Virus record (IMG/VR): IMGVR_UViG_3300042465_005814 | Location: 1-20,033 of that record | Origin: a virus | DNA: 20,033 nucleotides | Direction: 5' to 3' (one strand) | In this document: positions 1-7,070 of the stretch, piece by piece | Numbering within the stretch: the first letter of the stretch is position 1 | Layout of the letters: each line of letters starts with the position of its first letter | Position numbers and translations under genes: made by a program | The notes under the pieces: model-generated | Databases searched by the model: none | The model's input: the letters and a program-made list of their open reading frames with translations, nothing else | What the model was told of the DNA's origin: nothing

Positions 1-95
1 GGGATCATATCTTCTAAATCACCTAAATTGTATTTATGATGTTGCATCAAGGCAAAATTGGTCTTGTAATAGTTTAGTAAACTATCATGCCCCAT
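1..95 (-). CDS. Small gp51-position baseplate hub assembly protein, partial
   Basis: Only the first 31 codons are inside the window; the gene continues past the left edge. It starts at an ATG whose A is also the last base of the gp26 stop (TGATG), so the two genes are probably translationally coupled. The visible peptide begins MGHDSLLNYYKTNFALMQHH and continues with a short acidic stretch ending in MI. This aromatic, His-rich helical start looks like the small tail-assembly chaperone-type proteins that follow gp26 in marine T4-like phages. In T4, gene 51, whose product helps assemble the baseplate hub, directly follows gene 26, so position supports a gp51-like role. Similarity to T4 gp51 itself cannot be judged from so little sequence. 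The reading frame is sound; the function is inferred from position. Confidence 0.5.
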   Translation of the reverse strand, partial: MGHDSLLNYYKTNFALMQHHKYNLGDLEDMI

Positions 96-835
96 CACAA
101 TGCGAAAAAATTGGACATTCCCTCCAAAGTAACTTCGTCATCGCAACCACACTTTGAACATTTCCAATTGATGGTGTGTTTAAGTTTAGGCATTGTTTCA
201 AAGAACTTCATTACACTGGTGAATTGTTCTTGAGAAAGATTGTCGATAAATTCTGACAATTCTTTATCTGTAGAATCTTCTTTTTTATACACTTCTTCTT
301 TGTCGTAAATGTAGTCGATGCTTGCAATCAACAGCTTAGATGCTACATCTAGCTGGCTAAGATTTTCTACATCCATTTCAGCAAAATCTGCTGTTGGGTA
401 TTTTAGCTTAATACCTAGTCCAGTATTTTCATCAATGATGATTTTATCGGTGTGTTCAATTGTCTTTTGAATTTCGACTTCCATAATGTTAAATTTGAAT
501 TGAGTTGCGTGATCGCACTCTTCATCTTTAGAATTAAATCCACTAGGATGGCGCAATTGTAAATCTACTACTTCACCGATTGATTTGCCCCTCAATCTCA
601 TAAAGAAATATTCTAAATCAAATGTCGGCAACTTATCAACATCAATATTGTCACCGACAACGCAATTTCTGATGATTTGTTTGACTGCTGTCATAATTGA
701 TTTTGGTTCTCCACTCTCTAATGCAAGCAAAAGAATTTTTTGTTCTTTTACTAAGAATGGGCGATATTGAACCGGTTGACCAGATGATGATAAAGTCAAT
801 TCAAAGATGGGTGTGTTAATTTTCGGCAAAGCCAT
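95..835 (-). CDS. 26: Baseplate hub assembly protein, gp26-like (T4_baseplate family)
   Basis: A 246-aa protein with the N-terminal pattern of the T4 gp26 family (Pfam T4_baseplate): a beta start (PIFELTLSSSGQPVQYRPF), then a VKEQKILLLALE helix and a region around residues 68-85 with FDLEYFFMRLRGKSIGE. In T4, gp26 takes part in building the central hub of the baseplate. T4 gp26 is about 208 aa, so this copy is slightly longer. The C-terminus holds a cysteine cluster (C226, C229, C231 in KCSKCGC), a possible half zinc site; C and H residues near 107-109 could complete it, but this is inference. The start is supported by a strong Shine-Dalgarno GGAGG seven bases upstream. The gene follows the gp19-family gene and its stop overlaps the next start. 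Confidence 0.85.
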   Translation of the reverse strand: MALPKINTPIFELTLSSSGQPVQYRPFLVKEQKILLLALESGEPKSIMTAVKQIIRNCVVGDNIDVDKLPTFDLEYFFMRLRGKSIGEVVDLQLRHPSGFNSKDEECDHATQFKFNIMEVEIQKTIEHTDKIIIDENTGLGIKLKYPTADFAEMDVENLSQLDVASKLLIASIDYIYDKEEVYKKEDSTDKELSEFIDNLSQEQFTSVMKFFETMPKLKHTINWKCSKCGCDDEVTLEGMSNFFAL

Positions 836-841
836 GATATA

Positions 842-846
842 CCTCC
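842..846 (-). promoter_or_regulatory. Strong Shine-Dalgarno of the gp26-like gene
   Basis: On the minus strand the sequence reads GGAGGTATATCATG. The full GGAGG core is seven bases before the ATG, which fixes the start at position 835. This is the best ribosome-binding site in the minus-strand cluster; most other genes here have only short AGGA-type sites or overlapping starts. Confidence 0.75.
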
Positions 847-876
847 AAAGGTGTTAATGATTAAAAATGTGATTGT

Positions 877-1497
877 TTAAGTTGTTGATAGTGATGCATA
901 TTCATATTTTACATATGTGTAATGTCGATAAAACAAAGTAACTCCAAAACGCTGATATGAATTTACTTCTTCCCATGTTGCATTCATAGCTGATAATGCA
1001 GTCGGGTAAATGTCATGCATCTCATATGCAATAATAATTCGGCCAGCTTCATCTAATTGTTGAACTTCTAATGAAATTCCTCTAGCATAGTGTTCAAAGT
1101 ATGAAACTAATCCTCCAGTGCCAGGACCAGATTTCATGCCTGCTGGACCTATGATTGAATCCATCCAAGATTCAAAAAACAAACGTTCTTTCATGTCTGC
1201 TGAACATATGATAGAAAGTTGAATATCATTGTAAGTAACATCGTACGGAAGTTTTAATGTGGGCCCTCCACCTCCAGTGTCTTCTGATGTTGCAAGTGTG
1301 CGACCAGGAAATTCAGCTTTCTCGCATCGAAATGAAAATTCATCAATATTTGTTACATCGTTTCTGGCTAAATAAGCGCCAAGCTGATCGTTTTCGTCAC
1401 TAGATGATTTATCCCATCCACGTAATACCGCTTTGAATAAGTTGGGACGAACTGGTTTACCAATAGCAGTCTTAAAGCCTGAAATACTGAATGACAT
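877..1497 (-). CDS. Tail tube-like protein, gp19/gp54 family
   Basis: A 206-aa protein of the T4_gp19 tail-tube family. Diagnostic parts are RPNLFKAVLRG near residue 17, the FRCEKAEFPGRTLATSED block at about 56-73, the LPYDVTYNDIQLSIICSADM beta hairpin at about 83-102, the FFESWMDSI helix, and the C-terminal IAYEMHDIYPTALSAMNATW and GVTLFYRHYTY strands. T4 gp19 (163 aa) polymerises into the inner tube through which DNA passes. T4 gp54 is a larger protein with a related fold that starts the tube on the baseplate. This copy lies among baseplate and head-completion genes, so it may be the tube starter (gp54-like) rather than the bulk tube subunit. Which of the two it is cannot be decided from the window. 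The start has an AGGAAGA site inside the upstream gene, whose stop codon ends one base before this ATG. Confidence 0.85.
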   Translation of the reverse strand: MSFSISGFKTAIGKPVRPNLFKAVLRGWDKSSSDENDQLGAYLARNDVTNIDEFSFRCEKAEFPGRTLATSEDTGGGGPTLKLPYDVTYNDIQLSIICSADMKERLFFESWMDSIIGPAGMKSGPGTGGLVSYFEHYARGISLEVQQLDEAGRIIIAYEMHDIYPTALSAMNATWEEVNSYQRFGVTLFYRHYTYVKYEYASLSTT

Positions 1498-1498
1498 A

Positions 1499-2095
1499 TT
1501 ATGTTCTTCCTATCTTTTTGCGTGAATCTTCCCAAACACGACCCGTGTCTGCTTTTCTGAAAGACTCTGTTGGTAGAAAAATAGCAATGTCCCATTCGTT
1601 TACCTGCACTTCTAAGAATTGGGAACGCACATGACTTCTTAAATATTTCTTTAGCATTGGTTTAAAGTATCTGTACTTGGATGCAGACTGTAGAATAGAG
1701 TATGAAATTTTGACTTTTGTTGTGTCATCATATTTTTTGTTTGTCAACGTAGAATACAATGCATTCATTAATTTAGCACGTAGAACTGGTGGCAAGTAAT
1801 GAAAGTTGATCCCCAAGAATCCGTCAGAGTCCATTCTCACAGGAAAGATTAACGGAAAGGTGTCATAGTATGGTAGATCGTTTTTTGTTTTTGGATCATA
1901 CTTGAATGCGTACATATATCCAAATTCCATTGACGAAACTTTTCTTGCTTCATCCGTTCTTTTTTCAAAGACTCCAGGACTTATGTTTGACATTAATTTG
2001 CCTGCGGCTGACCTGTACCAATCCCTTGCCGCAACTGTTCTTGCAGGAATGATGCCTTGTTGTGCGCCTTGAATGAGTATGTTATCAAATATCAT
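1499..2095 (-). CDS. Conserved-looking T4-like structural or assembly protein, function not known
   Basis: A 198-aa soluble, basic, aromatic-rich protein with no signal peptide or membrane segment. Visible landmarks are a helical N-terminus (IIPARTVAARDWYRSAAGK), a beta-rich centre with FGYMYAFKYDPKT, LPYYDTFPLIFPVRM and GFLGINFHYLPPVLRAKLMN, and a Lys/Arg-rich C-terminal half. I have an impression that this FKYDPK...LPYYDTFPL...GFLGIN...HYLPP pattern recurs in marine T4-like phages, but I cannot name a function. It sits between the gp4-like head-completion gene and a tube-like gene on one strand. In T4, gene 4 neighbours genes 2 and 3 (DNA end protection and tail completion), so a head- or tail-completion role is possible, but this is only positional. 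The start is ATG at 2095, seven bases after the gp4 stop codon. Confidence 0.8.
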   Translation of the reverse strand: MIFDNILIQGAQQGIIPARTVAARDWYRSAAGKLMSNISPGVFEKRTDEARKVSSMEFGYMYAFKYDPKTKNDLPYYDTFPLIFPVRMDSDGFLGINFHYLPPVLRAKLMNALYSTLTNKKYDDTTKVKISYSILQSASKYRYFKPMLKKYLRSHVRSQFLEVQVNEWDIAIFLPTESFRKADTGRVWEDSRKKIGRT

Positions 2096-2102
2096 CTTCT
2101 AT

Positions 2103-2546
2103 TTATCTCAAATCTTTGTCGGTTATGATTTTAAATTCCCAATTTCTTTCAATTGAGTATTTTGTGGCTGCTTCCCACTTTGCTTGATTGACACCCCATG
2201 TCATTACTTCATTAATGAATCGTCTAGTTGGTTTACCATTGGGTGTGTTTTTTCGAACTGGAGGACGTGTTTGTATGTCCGGCTTGACTTCAATTAACAC
2301 AGATTTTATCTCTCCGTTTTTGTCTTTGTACTTCATCCAGAAATCAACAAAATATCTATGGTATCTATTGTCAACAGGTGACACATACGGCACGACAACT
2401 TCTTCAGAAGACCATTCGAGTATAGATGAAGTCTCATCACAATACACCATGAATCTACGTTCCAACAAACTACGATATGTAATATTAGTTGGGTTACCTT
2501 TGTACTTTTGATAGTTTTTAGGTTTAAATTTACCTTTGTATGACAT
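2103..2546 (-). CDS. 4: Head completion nuclease-like protein, gp4-like
   Basis: A 147-aa protein that resembles the T4 gp4 (50/65) head-completion protein in length (T4 about 150 aa) and pattern: KFKPKNYQKYKGNPTNITYR at the N-terminus, then an SEEVVVPYVSPVDNRYHRYF block at about 47-66. The layout fits a PD-(D/E)xK, TnsA-like nuclease fold, with E29 in the SLLERRF helix, D68 in RYFVDFW and E86/K88 in VLIEVKP. In T4-like phages gp4 acts on filled heads before tail joining. No clear Shine-Dalgarno lies upstream of the ATG. The start is chosen because the N-terminal KGKF.P.N.QKYKG segment aligns with the family and because the divergent gp48 leader begins there. The complementary bases of its start codon form part of the predicted late promoter for gp48. 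Confidence 0.8.
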   Translation of the reverse strand: MSYKGKFKPKNYQKYKGNPTNITYRSLLERRFMVYCDETSSILEWSSEEVVVPYVSPVDNRYHRYFVDFWMKYKDKNGEIKSVLIEVKPDIQTRPPVRKNTPNGKPTRRFINEVMTWGVNQAKWEAATKYSIERNWEFKIITDKDLR

Positions 2547-2551
2547 AAATA
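2544..2551 (+). promoter_or_regulatory. Predicted late promoter CATAAATA for the gp48 operon
   Basis: CATAAATA matches the NATAAATA late-promoter octamer described for marine T4-like phages and differs from the T4 consensus TATAAATA at one base. It lies 28 bases before the gp48 ATG, which leaves room for a leader of about 20 bases containing an AGAAGGAAAG ribosome-binding site. Its first three bases are the complement of the gp4 start codon, so the two divergent genes share this site. Inferred from motif and position. Confidence 0.6.
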
Positions 2552-2579
2552 GAATAATGATTAATAGAAGGAAAGATAA

Positions 2580-3707
2580 ATGGCAACAACAAGAACGCCC
2601 TTTACAATAATACGTGATGAATTTAATTATCCTGCTAAAGACACCGAACTAATATTTGGTAGTGACTACGCACACTCAGAATATGTTATTCCTATGGCCA
2701 GATTTAAATTCTTTGACGCAACAGGTGCAGAATCATCTGCACCAACTATTTATATACGACTTGGTGGCACATTCAATACACAATTAAGTAATGGATATCA
2801 AGAAACATCAGGCATATTTGGAGGTGTTACGCCTGGCGGACTTGGTGAAGGTGGGCTAGCAGGATTTACAGAAATATTAGGTAAAGTTAAAGGTAGTGCT
2901 TTAGAAGCAATACAAAAAGGCTTAGCAAATGCTCTTGGTGCTGGCGTTGGATATATTGGTAGTGCTGGTCAATCGGGAAAACCTCAAATAGAATTTTTGA
3001 CCAGAAAATTATTTAACAGTTTTCAGCAATTGATCTATCAAGGACCTAGATTTAGAGCATTTCAATTACCATTTAATATGAAACCAACAAGCTATCAAGA
3101 AGCAAAAATAATGCGTGACATTATTCACACGTTTCGTGTAGCATCATCTCCAAGATCAAATTTTGATGATATCTTAAAAGAAGATGATGAAAATGCATTG
3201 GCAAATTCTGCTGGTTCAGGAGCTGATGCGGAGGCGCTGGCTGCGGAATTAGAAAAATTGTCAGAAGAAGACAGAAGAATAAGACTAACCGAAATGGGAT
3301 TAGATGCATTTAATAATGATACTGGAACTGAGATTCAGGAAGCATCTAATGCGCCTTTAACATTTGGATATCCAGACATGGTTCAGTTAGAATTTATATT
3401 ATACAAAAAAGGCACTGGCAATTTTGATTTTACAGTTGGAGAGATTACAGACAAATATACTGACACTATAACTATGTTATTTCAATCTGAATATTGTATG
3501 ATTGAGAATGTCGGTTTAGACTATGGCGCACAAAACAAAATGGTATTTCTTTCAAGTCCAGAATCGGCCGATACTAGCGATGGCAAAGAAGTCGGTGATT
3601 ATTTTCCATCTGAAGTTAATATGACGATTGCACTAAAAGAGAGCGTATTGATTACAGCCGCATATGCATCAGCAGAACACGGAACAGCAGGCCGAACAAT
3701 TTTCTAA
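2580..3707 (+). CDS. 48: Baseplate tail-tube cap protein, gp48-like
   Basis: A 375-aa protein matching T4 gp48 (364 aa) in size and place. gp48 caps the central hub and, with gp54, forms the platform on which the tail tube polymerises. Visible parts are an N-terminal Tyr/Pro-rich strand region (FTIIRDEFNYPAKDTELIFG), a Gly-rich segment at about 80-120 that may be flexible or helical (GGLGEGGLAGFTEILGKVKG), a helical acidic segment at about 195-235, and a C-terminal beta region ending YFPSEVNMTIALKESVLIT. That ending is the tube-like strand pattern shared by gp19-family proteins. It is the first gene of the plus-strand operon, behind a predicted late promoter and an AGAAGGAAAG site. gp53 starts two bases after its stop. 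The call rests on recognised pattern, length and synteny. Confidence 0.8.
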   Translation: MATTRTPFTIIRDEFNYPAKDTELIFGSDYAHSEYVIPMARFKFFDATGAESSAPTIYIRLGGTFNTQLSNGYQETSGIFGGVTPGGLGEGGLAGFTEILGKVKGSALEAIQKGLANALGAGVGYIGSAGQSGKPQIEFLTRKLFNSFQQLIYQGPRFRAFQLPFNMKPTSYQEAKIMRDIIHTFRVASSPRSNFDDILKEDDENALANSAGSGADAEALAAELEKLSEEDRRIRLTEMGLDAFNNDTGTEIQEASNAPLTFGYPDMVQLEFILYKKGTGNFDFTVGEITDKYTDTITMLFQSEYCMIENVGLDYGAQNKMVFLSSPESADTSDGKEVGDYFPSEVNMTIALKESVLITAAYASAEHGTAGRTIF

Positions 3708-3709
3708 TC

Positions 3710-4240
3710 ATGTCAATATACACATACTTCCCAAAAATAAATTATAAAGTTGATGAATATGATTCGTTAAGAGCGATTGATATAACATCAGCTATAAAAA
3801 TAAAAGAATATCTGAAAAGCTACAGAGGTATATTGTATACTCCGTACATTGTAAAAAACGGTGATCGCCCTGACACTGTTTCAAATAAACTTTATGGTGA
3901 TCCAAACTATGATTGGATTCTTTTGATTGCAAACGACATGTATAGCGTGTACGATGACTGGCCAAGAAACTCTTTTGATTTAGATTCTTTCGTAATTGAA
4001 AAATATGGAAGTTTGGCCGCAGCCATGTCTACTGTAAAATATTACTACAATTCAAGTCTTGATATTATCGATGAAACAACATACAACAATCTTGCTTCAA
4101 ATGCAAGACGTTCAGAAACGCAGTATGAATATGAGTTGCGAGTAAATTCTAACAAAGCAAAAATAAAAGTTGTTAAGAGAAATTTGATTACTGCAATAAC
4201 GTCAGACTTAAATACAATTGCCAAAAGGCCAGTATTGTAA
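3710..4240 (+). CDS. 53: Baseplate wedge protein gp53
   Basis: A 176-aa protein of the Phage_gp53 family (T4 gp53, 196 aa). The signature is GDRPDTVSNKLYGDPNYDWI at residues 51-70, continuing LLIANDMYSVYDDWP, which lines up with the T4 PRPEELANAIYGNPQLYWVL...CNDNYDPYYGW region. This is a LysM-like fold that clips wedge components together; in T4, gp53 joins neighbouring wedges around the hub late in baseplate assembly. The N-terminus (YTYFPKINYKVDEYD) and a Lys-rich C-terminal helix are also typical. There is no strong Shine-Dalgarno, and its ATG is two bases after the gp48 stop, so translation probably depends on reinitiation. Its stop overlaps the next ATG (TAATG). Confidence 0.92.
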   Translation: MSIYTYFPKINYKVDEYDSLRAIDITSAIKIKEYLKSYRGILYTPYIVKNGDRPDTVSNKLYGDPNYDWILLIANDMYSVYDDWPRNSFDLDSFVIEKYGSLAAAMSTVKYYYNSSLDIIDETTYNNLASNARRSETQYEYELRVNSNKAKIKVVKRNLITAITSDLNTIAKRPVL

Positions 4241-6111
4241 TGGTAACTACAAACGCAAATTTTCCAGCATTCACTAGATTTTCTCCCAACTTATCGGAAA
4301 AATCAAGCATAGAAATAACTCAAGATCCAGTCACTCGTCCTGGAGTTGGGTCTGATGTTGATGTTAAAGAGATTTTTTTGATTACTGCTTATGGCGAAAG
4401 GGTAGATTTAAAGGGTGCATTTAGAGATATTGAAATTATTGAAGACATGTTCTCTGCGTCAATTGAAGGTGTTATTACTATTGACGATACTGGTGGTGGT
4501 TTAGAGAAATTTGCATTACGTGGTGGTGAAACTATTGGTGTTAAAATTGCAAAACCAAAAAGTAATGATGTAATCATTTGGAGAAAAGATTTAATCTTAC
4601 ACAAAATTAGTGAAAGCGTAGTAGATCAGACTACCTTGAGTAGCGTATATCAATTGCAGTTTGTGTCAAGAACTTTTGTTAATTCGACTAAAAAATGCTT
4701 ATTTAAAAGCTATAAGAACATGTCAATTGGCGATGCAGTATCGTCTATGTTTTCTGAGATTGGTGGTCAAAACGATTTAGTTTTAGAAGACCCTAAAATT
4801 ACTTTAGAAAAACCATTTATATCTACAGGACTCATGCCGCATAAAGCAATTGAAGCCATGACACACAGAGCATGTGCGAAAGGTGACTTTTATGTATTCT
4901 TTGAAAGATTGAATCCAGTATTTGCAACAAACACACAAACAGATGAGCCTTTTACTTCTTCATATTATTTTGGTAGTCTAAGCAAATTAATTGCAGATTC
5001 AGCACAATTTGGTGTGTATAACATTAAATTTTCTGAAAAATTACAAGCAAACCAAGAAGATTCAACAATAAGAACTCTCAAGTATGAAAGAAGAGAAAAT
5101 TTTAATCATTTGAACGCAATGTTGTTGGGACTTTACAATACAACGATTACGTCAATTGATCCAATATCAAGAACACATGCGATGAAAAAATTGTCGTATG
5201 CAAATGGTGAAAACGAAAGCACAGATTTTTACTCATTTAAAACTATAGATAATTTCAACATTTTTTCTAGGTATGATGATGTTGCTGGAGAAACTCCAGG
5301 AAGAAAATTAATTGCATCATCTTTAAATGATTCAGTAAACAGAGATGCATGGCTTGGAAATAATATCTATGGACATTTAAGCAAAAATCTATTTCAAATT
5401 GGTCTTGAAATTGAGGGTGGTAAAAATAATATTGGCGTTGGACACATAGTGCATTTTACGATTCCAAGTTCTTTTGAGAAGTTAGCCGATCCATTAAATC
5501 CAAATCCACCTAATGATAAAATTTATTCGGGTAAATATTTTGTTGTGTCAGTAACCCATAAAATTTCATTAGGCGAATACACAAAATCATTGGAATTAAG
5601 CAGAGCGTCTGTGCCTTTTGATTTTAATACTGGACTTGGATCAGATCAGATTGAATCGATTTTACCAAACAGAAGATACGCAGATAACACAGAGTCAACA
5701 TCAATAGTTGACAACTATTGGAGAAAAGGTGTGGTGCCTAAACAAGTAACTGCATCAACAACAACTGCCACATCAGCCAAAACTACGTTTACAGAGGGTG
5801 TTGAGTTTATTCAATATAATTATCCGCCTTTAGTGATAGCGGGGCAAACTGGAAATTATGTTTCGGGTGCAGATTTTGCAAGCATTCGTTTAACGGGAGT
5901 CAAACCGCTAAGTGCATATACTGTTCAGGCATTTAAAGATGGCGTTGAAGTTTCTGCAAATGAAGGACAAGGATGGCTGCCAAGAATTGATGGAGATGGA
6001 ACTGGTTGGATCGTTGCTATGGTAGGTAACGGACAATACAAATATGTGATAACGTTTGATAGCGGTGATGGCAATCAGAATCAATCAGTTGTAGACTTTA
6101 CTAAGTTGTAA
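4240..6111 (+). CDS. 27: Baseplate central hub protein, gp27-like, with extra C-terminal domain
   Basis: A 623-aa protein whose first 470 or so residues look like the hub protein of T4-like phages. They contain a beta domain (KEIFLITAYGERVDLKGAFRD, then IEDMFSASIEGVITIDDTGG) and the adaptor-like segment RTFVNSTKKCLFKSYKNMSI. A second beta half ends near YFVVSVTHKISLGEYTKSLE. gp27 forms the trimeric torus that holds the gp5 spike and connects to the tube. T4 gp27 is 391 aa, so this protein is over 200 residues longer. Residues 500-520 are a Thr/Ala/Ser linker, and about 520-623 form a separate beta domain with an Ig-like or carbohydrate-binding look (LSAYTVQAFKDGVEV, GTGWIVAMVGNGQYKYVITF). The kinase gene follows after an AAGGAAA site. 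The hub call is firm from pattern and synteny; the nature of the extra domain is inference. Confidence 0.82.
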   Translation: MVTTNANFPAFTRFSPNLSEKSSIEITQDPVTRPGVGSDVDVKEIFLITAYGERVDLKGAFRDIEIIEDMFSASIEGVITIDDTGGGLEKFALRGGETIGVKIAKPKSNDVIIWRKDLILHKISESVVDQTTLSSVYQLQFVSRTFVNSTKKCLFKSYKNMSIGDAVSSMFSEIGGQNDLVLEDPKITLEKPFISTGLMPHKAIEAMTHRACAKGDFYVFFERLNPVFATNTQTDEPFTSSYYFGSLSKLIADSAQFGVYNIKFSEKLQANQEDSTIRTLKYERRENFNHLNAMLLGLYNTTITSIDPISRTHAMKKLSYANGENESTDFYSFKTIDNFNIFSRYDDVAGETPGRKLIASSLNDSVNRDAWLGNNIYGHLSKNLFQIGLEIEGGKNNIGVGHIVHFTIPSSFEKLADPLNPNPPNDKIYSGKYFVVSVTHKISLGEYTKSLELSRASVPFDFNTGLGSDQIESILPNRRYADNTESTSIVDNYWRKGVVPKQVTASTTTATSAKTTFTEGVEFIQYNYPPLVIAGQTGNYVSGADFASIRLTGVKPLSAYTVQAFKDGVEVSANEGQGWLPRIDGDGTGWIVAMVGNGQYKYVITFDSGDGNQNQSVVDFTKL

Positions 6112-6119
6112 GGAAAAAA

Positions 6120-7070
6120 ATGAAACTTAAATTTTCAGAGTATGTAGATTTAAAAGACTACAAAGCAAGTCAACTTGTAGAAAAACAAATTCTCTATAAC
6201 AATGGCGCAAAGTATGGGCAGATTGTGTTCCTTGCTGGTGGCGCAGGCTCTGGCAAAGGATTTGCTGTTCAGCATTTCATGCAAGGCTCTGAGTTTAAAA
6301 TACGTGACGTTGATGAATTGAAGATTGCATTTCAAAAGTTAGATGCGCTTGGTAAATTCACGACACAAGACTTACTTGACAAGTATGGCGACAAGATTTC
6401 TCAAAAAGATAAAGAACTTATCCAAAAAGAATTGACAGACAAAAATTTAAAGATGGGTGAATTGAATCTTAAGACTCCAACTCATGTTTATATTCTACAC
6501 GTTCTCATTCGTGCAACTGACGTAAAGAACAAGACGTTAGACTTGATGCTTGCTGGCGCTGAAAAAGGGCAATTGCCAAATCTTATTTTTGATAGCACAT
6601 TCAAAGAAGTTTCAGACATGACAGATGTTTTGCCAAAACTGTTTGCCGCTGGATATGAACCAAAGAACATTCACGTATCTTGGGTGTTGACTAACTATCA
6701 GATTGCAATCAAGAATAACAAATCAAGAGCAAGAGTTGTGCCAGAAGATATTTTGCTTGCTACTCATGCGGGTGCGGCACAGACTGTATATAACTTAGTA
6801 ACAACAGCTATGCCGCCAACTGTTCAAGGCGGAATTTATGTCATTCTAAATAATCCAGAGAATACAATTTTCATTGTTGATCCGCAAACAAATAAAGCAT
6901 ACAAAGATAAGAAGGGCAATCCTGTTATTAAAGACTTCAAGTATTTGGTACTTAAAGAACCAGGAAAACCTGCTAAGAAAGAACTTGATGTAAAAAAACA
7001 ATTACTCACTTGGATCAAAGACAATGTTCCTCCAGGCGCAGTAGATACATCAGAATTAGACAAGCTATGA
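6120..7070 (+). CDS. P-loop kinase of zeta-toxin/AAA_33 type, in the hub operon
   Basis: A 316-aa soluble protein. A Walker A loop (GGAGSGKG, residues 40-47) follows a hydrophobic strand (IVFLA). A conserved-looking acidic site RDVDELK lies at 62-68, and a strand NLIFDST at 154-160 could be the Walker B or catalytic Asp strand. A basic segment NKSRARVVPEDI at about 200-211 resembles the Arg lid plus VP motif of zeta-toxin and related small-molecule kinases. The substrate cannot be told: nucleotide-sugar, nucleotide and RNA-repair kinases are all possible. The N-terminus MKLKFSEYVDLKDY has the form of short N-terminal peptides on T4-like head-packaged proteins. It lies between gp27 and gp5, where T4 has no such gene. 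The start has an AAGGAAAA site six bases upstream, and its stop overlaps the next gene (ATGA). Confidence 0.75.
   Translation: MKLKFSEYVDLKDYKASQLVEKQILYNNGAKYGQIVFLAGGAGSGKGFAVQHFMQGSEFKIRDVDELKIAFQKLDALGKFTTQDLLDKYGDKISQKDKELIQKELTDKNLKMGELNLKTPTHVYILHVLIRATDVKNKTLDLMLAGAEKGQLPNLIFDSTFKEVSDMTDVLPKLFAAGYEPKNIHVSWVLTNYQIAIKNNKSRARVVPEDILLATHAGAAQTVYNLVTTAMPPTVQGGIYVILNNPENTIFIVDPQTNKAYKDKKGNPVIKDFKYLVLKEPGKPAKKELDVKKQLLTWIKDNVPPGAVDTSELDKL

Noticed and set aside
31-38. CATAAATA on the minus strand near the left edge
   Set aside because: It lies inside the gp51-position coding frame (codons for HKY); no gene start follows within the window, so a promoter cannot be supported.
1368-1595. 75-aa open frame on the minus strand across the junction of two genes
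   Set aside because: It overlaps both the tube-like gene and the 198-aa gene in another frame; both of those have far better support.
2100-2107. GATAAATA on the minus strand just before the 198-aa gene
   Set aside because: It fits NATAAATA but is only a few bases before the ATG and covers the gp4 stop codon, so a transcript would start at or after the start codon.
2188-2511. 107-aa open frame on the plus strand
   Set aside because: It lies fully opposite the gp4-like gene, has no recognisable motif, and its frame is a shadow of that gene.
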